Origin: Antarctobacter albus
Lineage (GTDB): Bacteria; Pseudomonadota; Alphaproteobacteria; Rhodobacterales; Rhodobacteraceae
NCBI RefSeq assembly: GCF_900101505.1
Contig: NZ_FMZI01000007.1
Span: 248,001 to 312,000, forward strand
Direction: 5' to 3'
DNA length: 64,000 nucleotides
Both the position numbers and the translations under genes were made by a program. Below the pieces are notes generated by a model that worked only from the letters and a program-made list of their open reading frames with translations, ran no database searches and had not been told where the DNA came from. Positions 50,292-58,998 of this stretch are shown one piece after another (position 1 is the stretch's first letter; each line of letters opens with the position of its first letter).

Positions 50292-50302
50292 TTGCGACGC
50301 AA
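50292..50302. promoter_or_regulatory. palindrome upstream of the Lrp gene
   Basis: TTGCGACGCAA is a perfect 5-1-5 palindrome 49 bp upstream of the Lrp start codon, a plausible autoregulatory Lrp/AsnC site. The rest of 50244-50458 has no gene that I can support. Confidence 0.4.
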
Positions 50303-50458
50303 ACTGTCCCGGTCGCGGCGCAGGCGCCCTGTGAGGTCGGACCAGGGTTGGGAGTGTCGCGTGTGAGGACTGGAGGCTGTCAGCCAAGGTTCTGCAGGCC
50401 TGTGCAGCCCCGAAAACTGCGTGCGATTCCGTCCAATTTCAGGGTTTAGGTTCAGGAT

Positions 50459-50935
50459 TCACAACCAGGAGATGACGCCTGCCGCGAGGGCGATGGCCAT
50501 AAGGAAGAGCCTCGGGCACCGGTCATGGCGGGTTGCCACAGGCCTCCAGTCCGTGAGTTTGCCGAACATGATTTCGATGCGATTGCGCCGCTTGTATCGG
50601 CGCGTGTCGCTTCACCGGTGTTTTGCGTTTCTTTCGGCCCGGGATACAGGCGCGTATCCCTTTGTCCTGCAACGCTTCTCTGAACCAGGCAGCGTCATAG
50701 CCACGATCATCACGGTCTTCTCTTTGCCGTGTTCATCGCCAACCCGGCCAGCATCCGCGCGAAGATCGCTTTTTCGCTCACCGTCTGTAGAGCGTCTTAT
50801 GCGGACCATAGGCGGCGTTTGTGCCGGCCTTGAACCGATGGCGGCCCGGCGCTCACCATCTGTCCAGCGCAAGCCTTTGCGATTGTTGAAGATAACTCCG
50901 CTCAATCCTCGCCCGTCATCGGCCCGGGTCTTGCC
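50459..50935 (-). pseudogene. IS5-family transposase remnant, frameshifted with internal deletion
   Basis: Reading the minus strand in pieces gives an IS5-type transposase in order: GKTRADDGRGLSGVIFNNRK and RKGLRWTDGE, then YGPHKTLYRR in another frame, IFARMLAGLA in a third, GKEKTVMI, then DRGYDAAWFREALQDKGIRA with CIPGRKKRKTPVK, and finally RRYKRRNRIEIMFGKLTDW to the stop at 50459. At least three frameshifts and a stop are present. About 50 residues between EKTVMI and DRGYDAAWF, where catalytic region sequence should be, are missing. It cannot make an active transposase. It marks the left part of a decayed accessory stretch. I could not fix terminal repeats or target duplications. Confidence 0.85.
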
Positions 50936-50960
50936 ATGAGGCCTGCGAAAGAAAGCGGCC

Positions 50961-51137
50961 TTATGCGCGCTGACCTTTTCGAAGAACCTTCAGGCGGGGT
51001 GCGCCGACTTCGTCATGGAGCGGGGTATCGATGTCGATGCGTTCTTCACGCATGAGTTCCGAACCGACCAGGCCGAAGAGGCTTACCGCCTGTTCGATCA
51101 GCAGAAGATCGGCAAAGGCATCCTCCTGGTCGATTGA
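50961..51137 (+). pseudogene. C-terminal fragment of a zinc-type alcohol dehydrogenase
   Basis: An open stretch of 58 codons to the TGA at 51135-51137 reads as the tail of a medium-chain (zinc-type) dehydrogenase: NLQAGCADFVMERGIDVDAF, then FFTHEFRTDQAEEAYRLFDQ, QKIGKGILLVD. The typical ending (threonine or sorbitol dehydrogenase-like, with D-x-AEEAYRLFD) is intact but the whole catalytic and cofactor part is absent. It begins next to the IS5 remnant, so the rest was probably lost in the insertion or a later deletion. Confidence 0.7.
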
Positions 51138-51201
51138 TCCGCAAAATCCTGACAGGTCCCGGAGGAAAACTCGGAATGATGGCCCCACTTCATAGCCTGA
51201 G

Positions 51202-51788
51202 CGCGCCGGTGCAGGCGTTTCTGTCGCGCCAGCCGACGCCGGGGCGATTGGGGTGGTCAATCCTTCAACCGGCACGACGCTGGGTGACCTTGCCTCGGGT
51301 GGCGCCGCGGATGTAGACGCTGTCGTAAATGCTGCACGCCGCGCTTTCGAAGGCGAATGGCGAGGATGGTCACCCTACCAGCGGCAAGCTCTGCTCATCC
51401 GGGCCTACGATCTTCTGGAGCGGCGCTTCGACGAACTGGCCGAGATCGAGTCGGTCGACATGGGTGCCCCGATCTCCAAGACCCGCGCTACCAAGCAGGG
51501 CGCCTTGCGAATGATCCAGTTCTTCGCGGCCTTGGCCCTGAGTATTCGGGGTGAGACGTCGGAGAACGGTCTGCCCGGAGACGTGACCACGATGACGTTG
51601 AAGGCACCCGCCGGGGTGAACGGCGGCATTATCCCTTGGAACGGCTCGCTCACCTCGGTCTGGTGGATCGTCGGCGCTGCCACTGCCACGGGGTGCACAA
51701 CGGTGCTCAAGCCTGCAACCGAAGCCTCTCTCACCGTGCTTTACCTTGCAGAGAAACTGCTCGAGATCGGGCTGCCGCTGGGCGTGCA
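51202..51788 (+). pseudogene. N-terminal fragment of an aldehyde dehydrogenase
   Basis: About 195 codons match the N-terminal third of an NAD-dependent aldehyde dehydrogenase: VVNPSTGTTLGDLASG, YQRQALLIRAYDLLERRFDE, ESVDMGAPISKTRATKQGA, LKAPAGVNGGIIPWNGS (the PWN motif) and TVLKPATEASLTVLYLAEKL. Homology stops at GLPLGV at about 51788, before the cofactor and catalytic Cys parts; the frame then runs on through unrelated antisense sequence to 51957. No clear start codon with a ribosome site is seen, and an in-frame stop lies just before 51202. It is a truncated relic. Confidence 0.8.
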
Positions 51789-52163
51789 CAGGACCATATC
51801 GATATCGTCGGGGCCCAAGCCGTGCGACGCAAGAGCAGCCAGAAAGCTATCGTGGTCCTGGTCATTCCATTCAGGCCGTTGGGGCAGGTGCTTGTGGGCG
51901 CCGACGCATGTATCGACGAGGATGTTTTGGGTCGGCGTTTCCACAAGGAAACCCTGAATGGGCATCCGAAGTGTCCAGGCGTCCGGGTCGATTCCGCCGC
52001 CCAGCCACTCAAGATGCGGCTCCCACGCCTCTGGCCGTGTATCCCGAAAGAAGTAGTCCACATCGATCTGCAAGACCGACTCCAGCACGCGCCGAAGTCG
52101 ATGGTTGCCGATCTGGCGGAAGGGGTCGTCGGGAGCTGGACGCTTTGACATCGGCGCGCACAT
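51788..52163 (-). pseudogene. N-terminal fragment of an MBL-fold metallohydrolase
   Basis: The minus strand from the ATG at 52163 (or 52151) reads as the first 125 residues of an MBL-fold hydrolase of the type with FFRDTRPEAWEPHLEWLGG, MPIQGFLVETPTQNILVDTC, VGAHKHLPQRPEW and FLAALASHGLGPDDIDMVLC. It breaks off directly before the HxHxDH zinc motif that should follow VLCT. After that it reads 15 unrelated codons, antisense to the aldehyde dehydrogenase fragment. The break coincides with the end of that fragment at about 51788, so one deletion joined two genes tail to tail. Confidence 0.78.
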
Positions 52164-52172
52164 GAGCGGCGA

Positions 52173-52895
52173 TCAGTCGAATTTCAGGGCGTTCGCAATC
52201 GGGGCCTTCGTCATGAAGGTCACGTCCGCCCCGGCGGTTGCATGGCGCGCACCCATTGCGATCATCTCCTTGGCCAGCTCCGGGTGATGACCCATGCCGC
52301 CGACACCGAAATAGATATTGTTGACCTTGCAGGCGTCAGTCACTCTTTGGAAGCCTGCCTGGACGTCCGGCTGATCGAGCTGGCCGGGCAGACCCAGAGT
52401 GTTCGACAGGTCATTGGCACCGACGTGCAGCATGTCGAGGCCATCCACTGCCGCGATCTCCTCCACCGCATCGAGGGCCCTTGGGCCTTCGATCATGGAG
52501 ATGACCATCGCCGCGGCGTTGACGGCCTTCATTGCGTCGACGGGCGGGGCAGGGCGAAACATGAGCTGGGGCAGGCAGGGCATGATCGAGCGCCGGCCGA
52601 GCGGTGGGTACTTTGCCGCTGCAACTGCGCTGCGGGCATCTTCCGCCGTCTCGGTGTCCGGAACGATCCCCCCTTGGGCACCGCAATCCATTGCCTGAGT
52701 AATGGCAAAGCTGTCGAGAGTTCCGACCCTCACCAAGGGCGTGATGCCGCCAAGGTTTCAGGCGATGCAGAGCCGGGTGACGGTCTTGGCGATTGCCACG
52801 ATCTCGACACCGCGCACCAGCCGCGAGATCATGCCGACAGCCAGTTTGCCCGAGACCGGACGGGCGGCATCGGAGGGGCGGATTGACGGTCGTGT
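52173..52895 (-). pseudogene. HpcH/HpaI aldolase family gene, broken
   Basis: The last 188 codons (52736 to 52173) are a clean HpcH/HpaI aldolase C-terminal part: LVRVGTLDSFAITQAMDCGA, AAKYPPLGRRSIMP, ISMIEGPRALDAVEEIAAVDGLDMLHVGANDLS. Upstream in the same frame KLAVGMISRLVRGVEIVAIA continues the match, but the next stretch jumps to TRLCIA, an in-frame TGA (52760-52758) and NLGGITPL. So about 20-25 residues, including the catalytic-His region (usually DxEH), are missing and a stop is present. No start codon is visible before the BatD stop. These enzymes make or split 2-keto-3-deoxy acids; this copy should be dead. Confidence 0.75.
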
Positions 52896-52901
52896 TTCGT
52901 G

Positions 52902-54095
52902 TCACCGACCGCCCCGACGCGACGGGTTTCCGCGCACCTGGCGTTCGACATCGTCAAGGACCGATCTCAGATCGACATCGGACCGATCTTTCCCGGCCCC
53001 GAAAAGGGTGGCATCGACCGGGCGCAGAACCCTCTCCAAGGCAGTAGGCTCCGTCTCCAGCAGGCGTTGCGCGCGTGTCCGGAAGAGAGCAGTTTCCCCC
53101 TTTGCCGCATGGCGCCTCAGCTTGTGCAGATCCGATCGCAGTCGCCACCGGCTGCGCCAGCGCCCAAACAAACCCGAAGCCCCGGCGCGCGCCCGCAACG
53201 TCGGGACCAGGACCACAAGAAAAGCTATCACAGCGATCGCAAGATGTGGTTGACCGATGCCCAGGTCCTTGCGCCATCCAGAGGCGGCGTTGGCGGAAAA
53301 ACTTGCATAGCCGATGGGGGTGGCGGGGAGTGTGACCGTACGTGCTTGCCTGAGCGCCGTATCGAAATAGGGGATCGTGACCTCTGGCAGAACACCGGGT
53401 TCGCCGGTGATGGGCCGCAGGCTCCAGGTCCAGACCAGTGTGGTGACCGGGCCTGCCTCTGTCACCTGAAAGTCGCGTTCCGCCGGGGGCGAGAAGGTGA
53501 TCAGCCAGGGTTCGCGCAGTGGCGGCTGGTGCGGCATCATTTCCGGCGTGGCGCCCAGGGCGCGCAGCACCACGCGGCGTTTCACGCTTTGACCGTCTTC
53601 GAGCCGGGCCGCATCCGCGTCCCAGCTGTCCGACAGTTCCAGCGCCCGAACGGGCAGCCAGTCATCGCCCGCCCCGGCGGGTTTCTCGGCCACGTCGATC
53701 CGAACCGGCGCTGTCCGGACAAGCACGGTGTCGCGATGCCCCTGCTTGTCGATAAGCTGCAACTCATGCGCGATGGGCAACACTTCGAGCGCGCCCGCCC
53801 GCCGGGGGTAGAGCGCGATGCGACGCTCGAACACCTTGGCCACGAGGCCGTCAATGCGCTGATCCGTCCAGCTGTCCTGGCCCAGACGGGTCCAGTCGAA
53901 ATCGGTCATCGGCCGCAGCTTCAACTCTTCGTTGGTGATGTTCCTGCGATAGACGCCGCGGATCGTGGCCAGGATCATCTCGCCTTGGACGGGGGCCGTC
54001 TCACGCGGATCGAGCACCAGTTCCAGACGCAGCGCGTCCTCCTGCGCGGACAGGGGGCAGGCAAGGATCAGCAGCAGGGCCAGCCATCTCACCAT
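52902..54095 (-). CDS. BatD-like membrane-anchored protein
   Basis: A 397-residue protein with a signal peptide (MVRWLALLLILACPLSAQED), a large beta-rich periplasmic part, one membrane helix near residues 280-297 (HLAIAVIAFLVVLVPTL) and a basic cytoplasmic tail of about 100 residues. That is the layout of BatD/oxygen-tolerance proteins. It is the last gene of the MoxR-Bat operon and overlaps the TPR gene by 7 bp. Its role is not established in alphaproteobacteria; the Bat set is linked to stress and envelope functions. Confidence 0.8.
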   Translation of the reverse strand: MVRWLALLLILACPLSAQEDALRLELVLDPRETAPVQGEMILATIRGVYRRNITNEELKLRPMTDFDWTRLGQDSWTDQRIDGLVAKVFERRIALYPRRAGALEVLPIAHELQLIDKQGHRDTVLVRTAPVRIDVAEKPAGAGDDWLPVRALELSDSWDADAARLEDGQSVKRRVVLRALGATPEMMPHQPPLREPWLITFSPPAERDFQVTEAGPVTTLVWTWSLRPITGEPGVLPEVTIPYFDTALRQARTVTLPATPIGYASFSANAASGWRKDLGIGQPHLAIAVIAFLVVLVPTLRARAGASGLFGRWRSRWRLRSDLHKLRRHAAKGETALFRTRAQRLLETEPTALERVLRPVDATLFGAGKDRSDVDLRSVLDDVERQVRGNPSRRGGR

Positions 54096-54742
54096 CGGTC
54101 GGCCTCCTCGCGGTGGGCCTCACCTGCAGCGCGGCGACGATCCATTTCGGCCGCAAGACGTCCCTTCAGGTATTCACCCGGCGCATCGGCCAGCGTGTCG
54201 AGCCAGCTGTCGTCGGCTGCCGCCGTCCGGTCGCCGGTCACCGGGCGCTTGAGGCTGGCGCGCGCGGGATCGCGCTCTGCGGCCTGGATGGGCTGCGAGG
54301 GATCGTCGGGGTCAAAGGCCGCGGTTTCTATCCCCGCCTCCGAAAGGATGGTTTCGATCCGACCGTGGCCCCTGGCCTCGCCGATGACGGGGTCGACGAG
54401 GTCCAGGACGACGCGACGGTTATGCTGTGCGTCGGCGTCGTAGCGGTCGGCAAACAGGACTGCATCGAAATAGGCGACGGACAGGGCGAAATCGCCTGTC
54501 GCGGCCAGCGTGAGACCGCGATTGTAGGTGGCACTGCGGCCAATGGCGGCAAAGGCACTGTCGGCGTCCGCGTAGCGGCCCGCATCATAGAGCGCGGCGG
54601 CGCGCGCGGCGGGATCCTGGATGAGTGGCACGGCAAGCTGGGGAAACCCGGCCCGCCAGATCAGCTTGGCCCAGGCCTCCGGTCCGGCGGCAGCCGCGCA
54701 GGCCAGGGCGACCCCAAGGATGAACAGCGTGAAACGGCTCAT
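54089..54742 (-). CDS. BatC-like TPR protein
   Basis: A 217-residue protein with an N-terminal signal or membrane segment (MSRFTLFILGVALACAAAAG) and a TPR-like region (residues about 40-120: AAALYDAGRYADADSAFAAI, NRGLTLAATGDFALSVAYFD), followed by a polar, probably disordered tail. It matches the BatC position between BatB and BatD. It overlaps both by 4 and 7 bp. It probably holds the Bat proteins together at the periplasmic face. Confidence 0.78.
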   Translation of the reverse strand: MSRFTLFILGVALACAAAAGPEAWAKLIWRAGFPQLAVPLIQDPAARAAALYDAGRYADADSAFAAIGRSATYNRGLTLAATGDFALSVAYFDAVLFADRYDADAQHNRRVVLDLVDPVIGEARGHGRIETILSEAGIETAAFDPDDPSQPIQAAERDPARASLKRPVTGDRTAAADDSWLDTLADAPGEYLKGRLAAEMDRRRAAGEAHREEADRW

Positions 54743-55674
54743 GTCCTGCGTCTCCTCCTAAAGAGGGGTGCCAACGGAAATAGCGCCAGCAGGACGAACC
54801 AGCGACCCTGATCCGCATAGTGCAGGTTTCGCAACGCGCGATCCGTGGCTGCCGTGCCTTGACGACGGGCCAGCAGGGCTTCCAGCCGCCGGGTGTCCGT
54901 CGCGTCAACGGTGATGCCAGCTCCGGCCACGGTCAAGGCCTCCAGCCCGTCCCTTCGTGCCGGGGGCATGCCATAGGGGGACGCCACGGGCGCGACAAAG
55001 ACCGCCGAAACACGCATCCCGTCCGCCGCCATCTGCCGCGCGAGATCACGGGCTTCCGGGCCGGTGCCGCCGCCATCCGAGACCAGGACAACGTCCGGAT
55101 GGGCCGCCCCGGCATCTGTCAGAACTTGCCGCGCCATTGCCAGTGCACGGTCGGGCCGGCTGCCTGCCACGGGCATGGTTTGGGCATCGGCAACGGCAAC
55201 AACCGTTTTCAGCGCGGCGGCGTCCTCGGTCGGCACGCTGACAAGAAAACTCTCGCCCGAATAGACGCCCAACGCGATCGGGCGCGTGCCCTGGGTGTCG
55301 ATCAGGCGGGACACGGCTGCCTGCGCATCGTCGAACCCACCTCCGCGGGTTACCGATTGCGACAGGTCGAGAAGGATGGTCACCGCGTCCAGGTTGCGCA
55401 GGCGCGGCACGTCGGGATCCGGCGTGGCCGGGCCGGCCAGCCCTGCCGCGACAAGAGCCGCCGACAGCGCGAGGCACCAGGGCGCCGGGTCACGCCGTGT
55501 TTCGGTCACATGGCCCAACCTGCGCATCGCGGACAGGAGCGCGGGGTCGGTCACGGTTTGCCATCGCCCGAGGCCATGAGACCGCCAGGCGATCACCGCA
55601 CCGGCAATCAGGGCAGCCGGAACCGCGAACAGCCAGAGCGGACGCAGCCATAGGATGTCCAGCGCACTGCTCAT
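54739..55674 (-). CDS. VWA domain membrane protein (BatB-like)
   Basis: A 311-residue protein with two N-terminal membrane helices (residues about 7-27 and 58-76), a von Willebrand A domain from about residue 90 with a MIDAS motif DLSQS (ILLDLSQSVTRGG) and LVSDGGGTG, and a C-terminal helix (FVLLALFPLAPLF). The start at 55674 overlaps BatA by 4 bp. The second of the VWA pair in the operon. The MIDAS is intact, so metal-dependent partner binding is likely. Confidence 0.85.
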   Translation of the reverse strand: MSSALDILWLRPLWLFAVPAALIAGAVIAWRSHGLGRWQTVTDPALLSAMRRLGHVTETRRDPAPWCLALSAALVAAGLAGPATPDPDVPRLRNLDAVTILLDLSQSVTRGGGFDDAQAAVSRLIDTQGTRPIALGVYSGESFLVSVPTEDAAALKTVVAVADAQTMPVAGSRPDRALAMARQVLTDAGAAHPDVVLVSDGGGTGPEARDLARQMAADGMRVSAVFVAPVASPYGMPPARRDGLEALTVAGAGITVDATDTRRLEALLARRQGTAATDRALRNLHYADQGRWFVLLALFPLAPLFRRRRRT

Positions 55675-56627
55675 GCCGTCTCGCGCGCCTGAAGGACAAG
55701 CGACACACCGAGAAGAGCGAAGCCAGCGGCGGCGCACCAGGGCCAGAATTCGTGCCAGCTACGGATCGGTGGCGCATCCGCAAGGCTGGGTTCCAGGCGG
55801 TCGATGGCCTCGGTCACAGCCAGCAGGTCTGCGGTGGTGCGCACGCGGAAGGCCTGCCCTTTTGCGGCTTCGGCGATCCTGCGCAGCGTTTCGCTGTCCA
55901 CCGCGTCGCGCGCGCGGGGGGCAGTTTCGAGATCCGCCGGGCCAAGGGCGATTGTATAGATACCGATGCCGAGCCGGGACGCGGTTGCCGCCGCGGCAAC
56001 TGGATCGACGACTCCGGTGGTGTCCTGGCCATCGGACAGCAGGACGATGACCCGGCTTTCCGCATCACGCGACCGTAGCCGCCGGATCGCAAGGCCCAGC
56101 CCGTCGGCAATGGCCGTGGCCTTGCCCGAGACACCGATCTGCGCGGTCTCTACCTGATGTGCGACGGCAGACACATCATGTGTGAGCGCGGCGGCCACAT
56201 AGGCCCGGTCGCCAAAGACGACGAGACCCACGCGATCACCGGCCCGGCCCCGGATGAAGCGGGCACCGACCTCCTGAACCGCCGCGAGGCGTGACACCCT
56301 TTGGCCGTCCAGGTCGAAATCCTCCTTTTGCATGGACCCCGACAGGTCCAGCACCAGGACGATGTCGCGGCCCGACGCCGGTATCACGCCCAGGGTGCGC
56401 TCTGCCCTTGGCCCGGACAGGGCCAGAACCAGGGCAATCCAGGCCAGGAACAGGATGGTGCCCCGTGCATGGCGCCGTGCCGGGGCGGCATCCACGGGGT
56501 GAAAGGCTGCCGCGATGGCCGGCGGCAGGGCCAGCGCGCCATGCTGCCGCGCCTGTCCTGGCAACAGGCGCAACAGGAGCAAGGGCAGGGGTAGCAGGAC
56601 AAGGACCCAGGGCGCGGCAAGGCTCAT
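55671..56627 (-). CDS. VWA domain membrane protein (BatA-like)
   Basis: A 318-residue protein with an N-terminal membrane helix, a second helix near residue 50, a VWA domain with an intact MIDAS (VLDLSGSMQKEDF near residues 90-102, VLLSDGQDTTG near residue 196) and a C-terminal helix (FALLGVSLVLQ). It overlaps DUF4381 and BatB by 4 bp. Typical of BatA in the MoxR-DUF58-DUF4381-BatABCD block. Confidence 0.87.
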   Translation of the reverse strand: MSLAAPWVLVLLPLPLLLLRLLPGQARQHGALALPPAIAAAFHPVDAAPARRHARGTILFLAWIALVLALSGPRAERTLGVIPASGRDIVLVLDLSGSMQKEDFDLDGQRVSRLAAVQEVGARFIRGRAGDRVGLVVFGDRAYVAAALTHDVSAVAHQVETAQIGVSGKATAIADGLGLAIRRLRSRDAESRVIVLLSDGQDTTGVVDPVAAAATASRLGIGIYTIALGPADLETAPRARDAVDSETLRRIAEAAKGQAFRVRTTADLLAVTEAIDRLEPSLADAPPIRSWHEFWPWCAAAGFALLGVSLVLQARETA

Positions 56628-56995
56628 CGTCGCTGCCTCCGCCTTGCGGCCGCGATGACCACGGCCTCGAGCGCGGCGGGGTCGACAGGGGCGCGCGGAT
56701 TGTAAAGCGCTTCCTGCATTTCCTTGGGGAGCGTCCCGCCATTGGCCCGCAAAAGCGCGGCCAGGCCGGCGATGCGGACCTCGGTTTCACAGGATGCCAG
56801 TCGGGCGATCGCGGCGCGGGCAGTGTCCCGGGGGCTGAGGCGCCGCGCGGTCAGGCCGCGCAGCAGCGCCGACAATAGCAACCCGGCAAGCAATCCCAAG
56901 GCCACGGCCGCCAGCGCATCCTGCCAGCCAAAGCGGGCAAAGCTTTCCGGGATACGGATCCCGGCCAGGCGCGGAACAAGCTCTTCGGGTGTCAT
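56624..56995 (-). CDS. DUF4381 family protein
   Basis: A 123-residue protein with one membrane helix (ALAAVALGLLAGLLLSALLRGL, residues about 29-50) and a helical cytoplasmic part, as in DUF4381 proteins that always sit between the DUF58 and BatA genes. It overlaps both neighbours by 4 bp. Function unknown; likely an assembly part of the Bat complex. Confidence 0.78.
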   Translation of the reverse strand: MTPEELVPRLAGIRIPESFARFGWQDALAAVALGLLAGLLLSALLRGLTARRLSPRDTARAAIARLASCETEVRIAGLAALLRANGGTLPKEMQEALYNPRAPVDPAALEAVVIAAARRRQRR

Positions 56996-57834
56996 GCCAT
57001 CCCGGCCTCGACCGGATCGGCGGCCCGCAGGATGCGGGCCGGAATGCCGTGACGTGCAAGCAGGGCGGGCGAGGCCGAACGGCCAAACCGTCCACGGGAT
57101 ATGCGTGCGCCGATCCGCGCCGCAAAGCGGCCCCGGGGAGGCGCGATCTCGACCGCGTCCTGCACCAGCAGGACGTCAAGCGGGCATTTCCGCGTCAGGG
57201 CCGCCGTTGCCGGCCCGAAATCGGCGCCGGGATCGTCCAGCCCGGTGGCGAGCAGAACGACCGTACCTGGCGCGACCCGGGCGGCGACGCCGTCGAGCAT
57301 GACCGCAAGGCTGTCATGGGCCTTGCCGGGGGTCTCCAGCGCGGCGGCATGCGCCCGGGCAAAAGCCCCGCTGATGCGCAACATCGCGGCCTCGCGCGGG
57401 CGCGGTGGCAGCATTTCGAAGGTGCGGTCGCGCAGGATCGCGGCGCCGACCCGTGCCCCGGACAGGCAGGCACGCCAGCCGTCAAGCGCCAGGGCTTCGG
57501 CAGCCGCAACTGAACGGAACCGCCCCCGCGTGCCCCAGAGCATCGGTGCCCGGAAATCGACTACCAATAGCAGGCTGCGTTCCACCTCTTCATGCCGGCT
57601 GCGCACCTGTGGCCTCCCGCTGCGGGCGCTGGCCGCCGGGTCGATGCGGCGCAGGTCGTCGCCGTCCTGAAAGGGCCGGAGATCGAAGAGATCCCCGCCA
57701 TCGCCGCGGCGCGGACCGGACAGGCCGCCGCTCAGCCCCTGCGACAGACCACCTGCGGTGCCGTTCTCGGCGAGAGACGCGAGCGCGATCAGTCGATCAA
57801 GAGAAACCTCCGCGCCGGATGCATCGGGCAGCAT
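56992..57834 (-). CDS. DUF58 domain protein
   Basis: A 280-residue protein of the DUF58 (VWA-like) family. The family motif is RPFQDGDDLRRIDPAASARS near residue 55, with SLLLVVDFRAPM as first strand of the VWA-like fold. The start at 57834 shares one base with the MoxR stop (TGATG). These proteins are the usual partners of MoxR AAA+ ATPases. Some DUF58 proteins have membrane helices; this short one does not. Confidence 0.85.
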   Translation of the reverse strand: MLPDASGAEVSLDRLIALASLAENGTAGGLSQGLSGGLSGPRRGDGGDLFDLRPFQDGDDLRRIDPAASARSGRPQVRSRHEEVERSLLLVVDFRAPMLWGTRGRFRSVAAAEALALDGWRACLSGARVGAAILRDRTFEMLPPRPREAAMLRISGAFARAHAAALETPGKAHDSLAVMLDGVAARVAPGTVVLLATGLDDPGADFGPATAALTRKCPLDVLLVQDAVEIAPPRGRFAARIGARISRGRFGRSASPALLARHGIPARILRAADPVEAGMA

Positions 57835-58805
57835 CACAGCGGCGCCACCGCGGCAAGGATCTCGGCAAAGATCGTCCGCGACGTCTCGCCCGCGGCCTGT
57901 GCGCGCCATGTCGGTGCCATCCGATGACAGAGCACATCCGGGGCCAGGGCCATCACATCCTCTGGCACGGCATAGTCACGCCCGTGCAGCCAGGCCCGCG
58001 CCCGTGCCGCCGAGGCCAGTGCAAGCGTGCCGCGCGGGCTGACCGCGTGGCGGATGCGGTCGGTCACGTCGATGGCCTCGGTTTGTCGCCGCGTCGCCAT
58101 GACCAGCGCCACCATGTAGTTGCGCAGCGCCGGCGACAGATGCACCTGAAGGACCTCCTCCTTCATCGTGGCAAGTGCGTCGTGATCGAGCGTGGCGGCC
58201 TGCGGCCCGACATGGGCGCGCCGTTCTGCCTCGACGAGATCGAGGATCGCCAGCTCGTCCGCCTCGCCCGGCAAGTCGAGCATCACATGCATCAGAAAAC
58301 GGTCAAGCTGGGCCTCGGGGAGGGGGAAGGTGCCTTCCTGTTCCAGCGGGTTCTGGGTGGCGACCACCATGAAGGGGTCCGGCAGGCTGCGGGTTTCGCC
58401 ACCGGCGGTGACCTGCGTCTCGCCCATCGCCTCAAGCAGCGCAGACTGCACCTTGGGCGGTGCCCGGTTTATCTCGTCCACAAGGACGAGGTTGTGAAAG
58501 ACCGGGCCGGGCAGAAAGGCCATTTGGCCGCTGTCTTGCCGGTAAACCTGTGTCCCGGTTACATCCGATGGCATCAGGTCGGGTGTACACTGGATACGGG
58601 CGAAACTGCCTTCGACGCCATCGGCCAGCCGACGGACAGAGCGGGTCTTGGCCAGACCGGGGGCGCCTTCGATCAGAACATGTCCCCCGGTCAGCAGGGC
58701 AATCATCAACCGTTCGACCAGTGCTGCATGCCCGACCAGCCCGGCCTCCATCTGCGCCGCCAGCGCCTTGGCCGGCGCGGCTGCAACCGCTGCGATATCC
58801 TCCAT
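57834..58805 (-). CDS. MoxR-type AAA+ ATPase
   Basis: A 323-residue AAA+ ATPase of the MoxR family. Walker A is GAPGLAKT near residue 44, Walker B is LVLVDEINRAPPKVQSALLEAM near residue 107, followed by the sensor-1 region VVATQNPLEQEGTFPLPEAQLDRF and a C-terminal lid with sensor-2 Arg (SPRGTLAL). The ATG at 58805 is chosen because GGGAGGTCCG lies just before it; starts at 58832 or 58922 are possible but less likely. First gene of the operon; MoxR ATPases remodel or mature protein complexes with their VWA partners. Confidence 0.9.
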   Translation of the reverse strand: MEDIAAVAAAPAKALAAQMEAGLVGHAALVERLMIALLTGGHVLIEGAPGLAKTRSVRRLADGVEGSFARIQCTPDLMPSDVTGTQVYRQDSGQMAFLPGPVFHNLVLVDEINRAPPKVQSALLEAMGETQVTAGGETRSLPDPFMVVATQNPLEQEGTFPLPEAQLDRFLMHVMLDLPGEADELAILDLVEAERRAHVGPQAATLDHDALATMKEEVLQVHLSPALRNYMVALVMATRRQTEAIDVTDRIRHAVSPRGTLALASAARARAWLHGRDYAVPEDVMALAPDVLCHRMAPTWRAQAAGETSRTIFAEILAAVAPL

Positions 58806-58950
58806 TCGGACCTCCCTATCCGCCGGGGCCATAGGATCACGGACCGCCCCGTCCTTGAACCCCTCCGTAGGTGTGGCTTTTGCCGGGCCGGGGGCTAAGG
58901 GGAGGGCCGGGTCGGCCTCCACGATCCGACGGGCCTCTCGGGCCTCAACG

Positions 58951-58978
58951 AAAAACGGGCGGCGCAGAGCACCGCCCG
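58951..58978 (-). terminator. intrinsic terminator of the malonate operon
   Basis: On the minus strand, 21 bp after the AtoE-like stop, a 7 bp stem CGGGCGG (58978-58972) with CCGCCCG (58962-58956) closes a 9 nt loop and is followed directly by TTTTT (58955-58951). It is the clearest rho-independent terminator in the window. The rest of 58806-58998 carries the MoxR leader and nothing else I can support. Confidence 0.85.
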
Positions 58979-58998
58979 CCCTTGGGCCGTCGCAGGGA

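Noticed and set aside
50612-50905. Hypothetical 97-residue gene on the minus strand
   Set aside because: It is one frame of the decayed IS5 transposase (SGVIFNNRKGLRW) and switches to other frames of the same gene.
51253-51957. Intact 234-residue aldehyde-dehydrogenase-like gene
   Set aside because: Only the first part is homologous; the last 55 codons are antisense to the MBL fragment and the catalytic domain is missing.
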